Source: Cristatella mucedo (lineage: Eukaryota > Bryozoa > Phylactolaemata > Cristatellidae). From it: 64,000 bases of DNA. The notes beneath the pieces were generated by a model, which did not search any database, was not told where the DNA came from, and saw only the letters and a list, made by a program, of their open reading frames with translations. The stretch covers positions 1 to 64,000 of the forward strand of contig WPIO01000083.1 of assembly GCA_009760855.2 (NCBI GenBank), read 5' to 3'. The translations under genes were made by a program, and so were the position numbers. This document shows, in pieces, positions 56,005 to 64,000 of this stretch (positions within the stretch are counted from its first letter, which is position 1; every line of letters starts with the position of its first letter).

Positions 56005-58950
56005 GCTGAAACTTGGCCAAAATTGGCACATTGCCCGACAATAAAAGACGCTTTCCCGGCTGGTTTCTTCTTCTTTCATACCCCTGGATCCATCAAAACT
56101 GGAGGTGGCGTTGCTATTATCATGCGCTCGAAATTTGACTTCGAGCCATTTGCAGTACCATCGAAGCAGTCTTTTGAATTTATTGTCTTGATTACCCCCG
56201 AAAACAAGCTACCGCTGGTAGCAGTAGTCTATCGCCCATGAGGTACCAAGTCCTACTTTATCTCAGATTCTCGGATCTTATTTTGACTCTGTGTGCAAGA
56301 AGTCGATCCTTCCTCGTCATGGGTGATTTCAATATTCATTTTGATAACTCATCCAACGCTTTCACACACTGAATTTTGTGCGCTGACTGACTAATCGTCT
56401 CGAGTGACTCGTGTGCATGGTCCTATTCACACCAAGAGTCACACACTCGACCAAATTGTCTCATGCAACTGCACTTTTCATCTCAAATTATCACCAAATT
56501 CTGCTTATCTGACCACATGCAGATCTCATACAGCCTAAAATGTGTGCCCTCCTCATCTAAAATCGCATGTAAAACGTGAAACCTCAAGACCCTTGATATC
56601 GATGCTATCCGCTCGAGAATCTGTGCATGTGTGCATAACCTTTGCTGCTCAGTCCTCCTTCCGACCTGTCATTGGTAGATTGCTACAACATGTCACTAGC
56701 TGACAAGCTGGATGAGATTGCACCTCTGAGTAAACGCACTGTTCGCCCTCACCCAGACGGCCTAAGGTTTTCCACATACATTAAACTAGCTAGGTCCATT
56801 AAGCAGAAGCTGGAGAAGCATACACAAGGTCAGGACTGACTTCTATCGACTGGCATACGAGGACTGCTGTAGACCGTACCAATTGATCATAGCAAAGATC
56901 AAGGCTGGCTTCTAAAAAAAAAATTTGAATCACAGGTGCACAACCCAAAAAATGCTGAGGTCTACGATCAATCTTCACCTTAACTGCTCCCATGTTAGCT
57001 CCTTACCTAATAATCCCCGTGATGATCCAGCTGATCACATCCCTAGCTTCTTTGTTAACAAAATAGACAAGGTCAGAGAGTCCATACCTACGATGGCAGC
57101 ATCCCCCTGGAATCCGGTCCCTCAATTCCATCCAGCACCTCGATGTCTACATTCACGGAGGTTACTAGTTACCTCGTCCTGAGGTTCATATACCAATTAA
57201 AGATGACAACTAGTCTTTTGGACCCTATTCCCGCTGCCCTGCTTCTACGATGCTGCTTCCAGCATAAATAAACATAATACATATGTCATTAGCCTCAGGT
57301 CATATCCCAGCACCTTTCAAAAAGGTTGTAGTCAGGATACTACTCAAGAAAGCAACATGGGCCAAGAGAACTTGAGCAACTGCCAACCTGTCCCCCTTCA
57401 AAGACACTAAAACGAGTCATGATAGATGAGCTGAACTCGTATATCAAAACTTCAGACCTTGCTAGTAAGTTCCAATCTTGTTTTAGAGCTTATCACTTCA
57501 CAGAGACAGCATTGCTTCAGGTGTATAAAGACCTACTTAGGAAACCAGACTAAGTTGGGTGTCTCTGCTTGTTTTGCTCGATCTTTCGGCAGCTTGAGAT
57601 ACTATCGATCGCCAAGTCCTTCTTGAGCAACTCTCGTCTCGCCTGGGCAGCACTGGCACTGCATTGTATGGGTTCAGGTAGCATCTCAGTCTGAGACTCG
57701 AGAGTAGCGATGCGAATGGACAAAGATCATCCGAGGAACCTCTGAAATATGGGGTACCTCAGGCCCCCCTTGTTTGGTCCCGTTCTTTTTACGGTGTATA
57801 CTCTCCTACTGGTTGATGTTATTGCCAAAGACAATCTAGACTCCACTTCTATGCAGATGACACTCAGTTGCACTTTCATTCGATCCCTAACCAGCCATCT
57901 TGCACGTCGAATTCTCTCAACTCCCTTCCTGCATGTTTGATGAGGTTCACACATGGATGGCAGCTAAATTTCTTAAATTCAATGTTGATAAAAAACCAAC
58001 TTGCTAGTTTTAGGCGAACCAAGTGATTCAGAAATTGGAAAGGCTAACGCTCAAAATCGGCTATGCCAGCAAATCTCCTATTGAACGTGCATGAAATCTA
58101 GGTGTCATGTTACAAAGTGACCTTTCATTAGACGACTACATTAGCTCCACAGTCAAGTCTGCCAACTTTCAGCTACATAACACGGTTAAAAGTCGGGCTT
58201 GCTTAGACAGGGATATCACATCTAAATTGACCCATGCATTTGTGACATCCCGTCTTGACATCTGTAACTCACTGCTTTCTGGTCTGTCGGCCCGCCCACT
58301 CAGGTGGCTATAGCAGGTGCGAAATTCTGCAACTAGGCTTGTCTGTCGTGAGCGTTGAAGTTGATACAGCAGACCTCTTCTTGCCGACTTCACTGTTTCC
58401 CAGTAAAGCAGGGCATAGACTTAAAGTTTGAGTCACTTTGTTTTAGGTTGCTTCATTCTTTGGCTCCAGCCTACCTATCAGATCTACAGCCCCAGCCAGG
58501 CTAAGCATCGTACCACCGGCTTTTCGGAATCTAACTGCTAACCCATACCTCATACAAATTAAAAATCCTTTGGAGACCGTGTCTTTGGTTAGTATGCTCC
58601 CAAAGCCTACAGCTCACTCCCGACTTACGTCACGACATCTCACGACTTCTTCTCATTTAAAAATAAACTAAAAACGTATCTATTTATCACAGCGTTTAGA
58701 GGATTCCTGTGATTTTTCCTTCATGTGCTTATGCGTGCTGACACTGTGCATACTGCAAGTAACCAAACTTGCATGCTGACCTGTGCATGTCAACCATAAC
58801 CATGTATTTTAATTATTCTTGTCGTTAATCGAGCATGCTACCACTAACCATTCGATCGTGCTTCCTTTGCAGCAATTGTAAAGCACCTAGAAAGAGATTG
58901 ACTTCTTTGAGGAGTCTACATTAAAGCCATTATTATTATTATTATTATTT
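56005..58950 (+). mobile_element. Most complete LINE A copy (endonuclease to 3' tail)
   Basis: About 2.9 kb. The endonuclease region reads VVLAETWPKLAHCPTIKDAF, KTGGGVAIIMRSKFDFEPFA, then SFEFIVLITPENKLPLVAVV and YRP, followed by a linker (MLRSTINLHLNCSHVSSLPN) and RT segments FRAYHFTETALLQVYKDLL-like, VLLDLSAA-like, YGVPQAPLVWSRSFYGVYS-like and YADDTQL in a shifted frame. The thumb region and RT end are followed by the hairpin (TGTAAAGCACCTAGAAAGAG at about 58878) and (ATT)n. Frequent indels make it inactive. It defines the element's order: endonuclease, linker, RT, 3' hairpin. Confidence 0.85.
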
Positions 58951-59229
58951 TGTAGCTATGCAAAAGATGCTGTTAAATCAGACAGCGTTTCTTTAAATAA
59001 AAATCAAGCTGTAAATGTTGTGCCACAAAAACCCGCAACCGTGTTTACATAAAGAAGAGAATAATTCAGTACAGGCGGTGGTTTCTTGTTGCTCATTTTA
59101 TCATCGATGCTTGAGCTTGAATATGAAATGACAGGCTGACGTTAGGCCGTCTGCCTAGTAAGCCGGAGTACAGAATTTTTGAGGGGGGGAGGTGGGGGCT
59201 ATCCAGCAACTTTTTTCTGTGGCACTCTA

Positions 59230-59260
59230 CCAATTGAGCTATCGGGACGTAGTTTGTATG
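59230..59260 (-). repeat. tRNA 5'-half-like remnant
   Basis: The minus strand reads CGTCCCGATAGCTCAATTGG followed by TAGAGTGCCACAG, a clear tRNA D-arm pattern with an A box. No anticodon or T arm follows. Confidence 0.5.
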
Positions 59261-59744
59261 TCATCTACAGTAGGCTCATCGCATAGGTTTTAAATGCTAA
59301 CTAAAGTGCTCGAGCTAATGCTCCTGAACCGCCTAAATGTATGGGTACATTTTTTATTGCATCTTGGCGACAAGGTGCAACCATTACGCCCGCAGCAGTC
59401 GGCGACTGGAGTACTAATCAACTGTTTACCTTACATAGGTCAAAGCAGGTGGATTTCAAATGTGAGCTGCCGCAGCAGCACCACTCGACTACCCCGAATT
59501 GCGAGTGTAAGCACGAGCTTTTCCGACCGTTGTAACTGAATTTAAAAACACAGAATGCCTTAACACCGGCCGCCGTGGGATTGAGAGCAGATAGAAATTT
59601 ACTGCAGGGAAACAAGCCTCCCCCGACCTTTGGTTTTTTGGTGACACTAGTGGCTTCACTGTCACGAAACCAAATGCAATCCTCATTATCTGGTCATCGA
59701 TGCTTGTGATTGATCGATCGCCTTATTTGATAAACTGCTTTAAT

Positions 59745-59885
59745 AATATTTAGTAATAATATGCTTGATAAAGCGCCCTCAGAGAACTCAAATCTCTTTC
59801 TAGGTGCTTTACATTTGCTGCACAGGAAGCACGATCGAATGGTAAGTGGTAGCATGCTCTATAAACAACAAGAATAATATGGTTA
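59745..59885 (-). mobile_element. LINE A 3' tail
   Basis: TAATAATATGCTTGATAAAG, CGCCCTCAGAGAACTCAAAT and CTTTCTAGGTGCTTTACATT, followed by part of the 3' non-coding region. Confidence 0.75.
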
Positions 59886-59889
59886 CTTC

Positions 59890-60450
59890 TAATCTTGCAC
59901 TATTTAAATCACTCTAGTGAAAGTGCGATGCTTCAGTAGCGACATATCGTACAATTCCTAGCAAACAACCGCCACATATTTAGAGAGTCAGCATAAGCAC
60001 AATCGGTGACTTACTTGCTATGCATATCGCACTACAACACAGCAATAAAGAGTATATCCGTTTCTTCAGAGCGCTCGTTCAAAGCCGGAGCATGTCTCTC
60101 GGGCACGAAGTCATTTGGTTATGCTCGTTGGGATACATTATATTGTGCATGCAGTAGTTTTTGCCCAACCCAAAACATTGCTTTTGACTTAGAAGTAGGG
60201 TTATTTGATGAGGTTTGGAGATGGCGGTAAAGATTTTTAGCCGTTTGTATCAGTTGCAAGAAGTCGGATTAGGAGTTAAGTAGGCGATCACACTCCAAGA
60301 ATGCTCAGTGAAGACAATGTAAAAATTGCTCATGTATGAGTTATTTAACATAACTGCCGTACGCCATTTTTGGGGGCCGTTGGAACCGGTAAACTTTGTA
60401 GGACGGTGCAAGAGCCAGGTGCCGCAGTCTGGCAAATATAATTCATGGGT
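59890..60450. other. No gene recognised
   Basis: A 95-codon minus-strand frame (60250-60537) overlaps a SINE-2 copy and has no family signature. Confidence 0.45.
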
Positions 60451-60451
60451 A

Positions 60452-60550
60452 TGGCGCCCTAAAAGAACCCAATCTCTACTCAGGCGCTTCACATATGCCG
60501 CGAGAATCGAGCCAGCAGCCTCGGTCATCATATGCATTAACCTTGACCAC
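60452..60550 (-). repeat. SINE-2 copy
   Basis: Minus strand: GGTCAAGGTTAATGCATATG, ACCGAGGCTGCTGGCTCGAT, TCTCGCGGCATATGTGAAGC, GCCTGAGTAGAGATTGGGTT and CTTTTAGGGCGCCATACC. The tRNA-like head again runs straight into the LINE A hairpin. Confidence 0.65.
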
Positions 60551-60554
60551 GACC

Positions 60555-61612
60555 ATCAAAGTCGAGCACTGTAACTCATGGGCCCAAAACCAGGGCGGCA
60601 ATAGCTGTGACGGATTTCAGTTTTCGGCAAGCAAAGGGACAAGCTGCAACGAACGCGATCAATCTTGCTAAGGATTGATATCCTCCGAATGAATCGGTCG
60701 CGAAAATGCATCGTAGGAGCCTCTGTCTCGCGTCGTGGCTGAAATGTTTTTGGTGTACAAACTTTATCCGCGTTACAGCACATATCTTCTTAGGAGATTT
60801 GGAAGCAGGCGCAACACCGGTAACAAATTGAGGCGAAAATGCCAAGGCAGAGATCTGACTGCAAGCAGTAGTATGGAGAGGCGTGACTACAATATTTCTC
60901 AGATTTTGTGCCTCGGGTGAGAAAACCCGCAAGAGTTATTACGAAAAGGATTACATACGTATAAACGCAAATCTATAGGATAAACGCAAACGGACCGATG
61001 GCAGGGTCACAAAAGATATTCATAAGGAAGAATGTGACACGGATGAACTTGTGACATTCCTTAGTTCTTATCAAAGGGTAAGTGAGGCTACGTAAGCAGA
61101 GCTAGAACAGCAGGTAACTGCAGGGGGCCGACCGACCAGAAGCAACCGAAATAGCCGTATCCACTCACCTCAAATCCTTGACGGGGGCAGGGAGATTTTT
61201 AGTATAACGGTGAGCTGGAAATATCGCATCACGAATGCAGCAGAAGCACATTGCAGTCATTCGTTGCACTAGCACTGCTGTATGATTGTTATTAGTCGAA
61301 CTGACCGGGCTCGCGATTTTTTACGACGTGCAACATGCAGTCAATGCTCTACACTTGGGTGAAGGACGCGGGCTTCATATGTCGGGATGATTGTGACCGT
61401 TTCGGACGAAAATCATCAACAAGACATCAAAGGTAGAGTTCGGTGCATGAGTCCGGTTCGCATACGTTGGCAAGATGTGTAGCCGGTCAAAAAATACTTA
61501 AGCAGCTCACCAGGCAGTGACCACAAGTGCATAATCTGCACCCTTTCGAGCGCCGAGTCATCAGCTTCTGTCAGAGGAACCCCTCCGACTCCAGGCTGTT
61601 GTTCCACGCTGA
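60555..61612. other. No gene recognised
   Basis: Short overlapping open frames on both strands, without family signatures. Confidence 0.5.
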
Positions 61613-61616
61613 AAAA

Positions 61617-61670
61617 GAGAGAGAGAGAGATAGATAGAGATAGAGATGAGATAGAGATAGAGATAGAGAT

Positions 61671-61749
<79 letters not shown>

Positions 61750-61770
61750 GAGAGAGAGGGAGACAGAGAG
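61617..61770. repeat. (GA)n / (GATA)-type microsatellite
   Basis: GATAGA and GAGATA units merge into about 60 bp of pure GA, then interrupted GA. Nearby LSLSLS open frames are artefacts. Confidence 0.95.
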
Positions 61771-61774
61771 TGCT

Positions 61775-62289
61775 TTGAAATGATGCAAAATGCGTTTCGG
61801 ACTGCAGATCAGCGTGTCTTGCTTAGACAAGCCAGAAAAAGCACAGACAGAGATATTCAGGGCTTTTTTTTATTAGGACCAGTGGTTATTAACATGGACC
61901 CCCTGAATCGCATGTAAGTAGGCATGCAATGCACACAGCAACAGTAACTGTTTCACGAGGCCATCAAGGCGCATACGTCCCCAGCCTGAAAAAGCACACC
62001 GAGCACGCCTGAGGAGAGTAGGCTGACAGAAAAGTCCAAGGTAAGTACAGAGAACTCTTACCAGCCGCCACGCCAGGCAGATGGACAGCGCTCGGCGAGC
62101 CACGCACCGAGGATTGCGACCAGGCCGCGTTGCCTTGACTAGCCGCTCCGCCCCGTAGGGAGCGCTGCAGCCAGCGCACAATTGACATGTCGCTAGCCTT
62201 GGAGACGAGGCAGCGAGGCTGCAGGTCGATCATCCGGCTCGCTCAGACATCTATCAGACGCGTCAGGCCGGCTTCGCACCGGAAGCTCT
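61775..62289. other. No gene recognised; isolated consensus donor
   Basis: CCAAG|GTAAGTACAG at 62035-62049 on the plus strand is a textbook 5' splice site. It could end an upstream exon of the divergent gene, but no exon could be defined. Confidence 0.35.
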
Positions 62290-63569
62290 AGCCGCGACAG
62301 ACGTGCCCAGCGTCTGTCGGCGCGGCGGTGGCGCTCTCCGGAGAGCGACGGCAGCGAGCTCAGCTAAAACGCGCGACCCCCCCCCCCCCCCCCCCCCCGC
62401 CCGGAAACTGGCAGCGATCGCCGCCCGTCGCTTCCGCGAAGCGCCGCGAACAGACGGGACAGGCTCGAGCGCGCCGCCCGATACGGTACCTTATAGGAGA
62501 TTGCCGACCGGTGGCTAAGCCTTTGCAAAAGCTGGGCAGGCCGCGTGCTATCGAGGGCCGCGTGGAGTGGACTCCGGTAAAAGCTGCTGCTCGCGAGTGC
62601 GCTGACGCGCTGACTCTCGCGCGATGAACGCTCGCGGGTAGCGGACAGCAGCGGACGGGCGAGGCGGCGAGAAAAAAAGGAGAACGCGCCGACACTTGCA
62701 AATGCAACGAGCGCCAGCTTTCAGCGGCCGGCACGTGCGGCGGGTTGCGAGCCAGCGACGGAGGCAGGCGCGACCTAGCCGAGCGGCCCCGGTCGCCGGT
62801 CTTTCCCTACCGACGGGAGGGAAGAGCGCCAGCCTGTACAACCCAATATGGCAGGATGCTCGGCGCTAGCGCGAGCGTCGGTCCGCCGGAACCTGTAGCC
62901 GGACTGGCAGATTGCCGTGAACCGCTTTCCTAGACGCGTGCAGGCGGGTGGCGCGTCAAGCAAGATTCGCCCACGCAGCGGCCTACCTAGCAATGTGCGA
63001 CGTTGCTAGCGACGACGTGCGCAAGCCGCCCAAAGGTACGAGCCAGCCTACGCGAGCGGCCCTTTCGACCCGGCTGCTGGCTGCTGCATCCAATCATTCG
63101 AGAACGTGTTCTAATGCCGCCGCACCCTTACCATTGTGTGCTTCCCGCTCAGCCGATAAGGGTTCAGTGTCACATGCAGTGGGCCGGCCGGCCGCTGACC
63201 GCCCCCACTGGTGTGACTGCGCGAAAACCTTGTCGAGTCCCGGCGATCCGCATTGTGTACGTAACGGATGTCCGAGATTGCTTAAACCGCGAAACGCCGT
63301 CGGGGCGGCCGCTTTGTTGCGTCGCGACCCGTTCACTCCGAGGGAACAACGGGAGGCACCTCGAATGCTAGTGAGTTAGCCAGCCTCGGCTCAGGCCGCC
63401 TGCTCCGCTTGCCGCCTCGTAAATCGCCTGGAATGAGCCATAACTCATCAGTCGCAGCCAATTTCCTCGGCGTTCGGGGCCGTTGAGGCGTGTCCGGTTG
63501 TTCCGCCGGCTGAGTGTAGTGCTCATCCGGCCGGCCGCCGTGGAAGCAGGAGCTGGCCGTGCCGAAAAA
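62290..63569. promoter_or_regulatory. GC-rich, CpG-dense putative promoter region
   Basis: Base composition shifts sharply here to high GC with many CpG dinucleotides and no recognisable repeats apart from a C22 run at 62377-62398. It ends at the first coding exon of the plus-strand gene. The kinase gene on the other strand still needs a 5' exon, so this could be a shared divergent promoter, but no exon was identified. No TATA box stands out. Confidence 0.45.
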
Positions 63570-63812
63570 ATGAAGCGGTCGAATAAAAGTAGATCCGAGA
63601 GCCTCACTATATCGAGTGACGGCGGTGGCGGCAGCCTAGCGTCCAACGAGGAGAGACTCGACGTCCGGAGGAGCCCGATTGACGTGCCAGCCTACTCTCA
63701 CGAGCGCCCATTACAAGCCAGCGATCTGGGCTGCGATAGCGAGAACCAGTTTAGACAAAGGTCGGCTGGATCCTGGGGCACTGCGTCGTCAAGGAACGCC
63801 GCCCATGGCAAG
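63570..63812 (+). CDS. First coding exon of an unrecognised plus-strand gene (partial)
   Basis: An ATG in a favourable context (GCCGAAAAAATGA) opens 81 codons ending at a consensus donor AAG|GTGAGT, phase 0. The protein starts MKRSNKSRSESLTISSDGGG and continues through SNEERLDVRRSPIDVPAYSH to WGTASSRNAAHGK. It is rich in Ser, Arg and Gly, with no signal peptide or membrane segment, and resembles a disordered cytosolic N-terminus. The exon lies in the GC-rich, CpG-dense right end and is transcribed away from the kinase gene. Later exons are beyond the window. I do not recognise the family. Confidence 0.6.
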
Positions 63813-64000
63813 GTGAGTAAGCCATCACCGATCGTCGCCAGCTGTCTACGGTAATTCTTTCCGTTTGGAAGGAGATAGTGCCAGCAGTTGAGCAGCTCGG
63901 CCAGGTTTCGATCTCGGCCGACATTTGCATGCGGCAGCACCGTAGTCGTCAGCTTCATAGTCGTCGTCGTCGTCGTAGAACGCCACGCTGGAAAACCTGC

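Noticed and set aside
60250-60537. 95-codon minus-strand frame with LPDCGTWLLHRPTKF
   Set aside because: It overlaps a SINE-2 copy, and the part outside it has no recognised homology or donor.

Overview
This is a piece of an animal nuclear genome. The evidence is a split protein kinase gene with GT-AG introns, a dense load of non-LTR retrotransposon fragments, tRNA-derived SINEs, a Tc1/mariner-superfamily (pogo/Tigger-like) DNA transposon, solo LTRs and long dinucleotide microsatellites. I cannot name the species. The kinase carries a TDY activation-loop motif where vertebrate CDKL5 has TEY, and one intron position known in human CDKL5 is missing, so an invertebrate metazoan is more likely than a vertebrate. 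That is inference only. There are no operons, bacterial genes or CRISPR arrays.

The main gene is a CDKL5-like kinase on the minus strand. It starts at 42498 and reads leftward. Eight exons between 42529 and 27979 plus the first part of a long ninth exon (27739-26666) give a complete kinase domain. All junctions are in phase, and most exon sizes equal those I remember for human CDKL5. Three further exons (22540-22302, 19758-19676 and 19291-18765) are proposed because they are open, phase-compatible and coding-like; they would finish a protein of about 906 residues. The introns carry LINEs, two solo LTRs, SINEs and a 600-bp GA/CT repeat. At the far right, a GC-rich region (about 62300-63900) contains the first coding exon of an unrecognised plus-strand gene, divergent from the kinase. 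One more candidate minus-strand exon of unknown identity lies at 45132-45251.

Most of the rest is repeats. LINE family A (CR1/L2 group) has about 25 copies or scraps in both orientations, usually 5'-truncated and ending in a conserved hairpin plus an (ATT)n tail; the most complete copy, endonuclease through reverse transcriptase to tail, is 56005-58950. LINE family B (CR1-like) is at 1-243, 5216-6110, 30840-31165 and 44137-44960. SINE-1 is tRNA-like with a characteristic 3' body. SINE-2 appears to join a tRNA-like head to the 3' hairpin of LINE A, suggesting it borrows the LINE A machinery. Nested insertions give a relative history: a solo LTR with a 5-bp target duplication sits inside a LINE at 34179-34606, and a LINE tail sits inside the Tigger-like element at 50512-53118.

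Other structures are a perfect 75-bp inverted repeat at 4954-5133, a tail-to-tail LINE palindrome at 1330-1797, a 42-bp minisatellite whose units can each fold (46608-46910), a 150-bp pure AT repeat, and long G, C and GA runs. No gene was recognised in about 2500-4800, 11550-13620, 14220-15930, 49665-50510 or 60555-61615.
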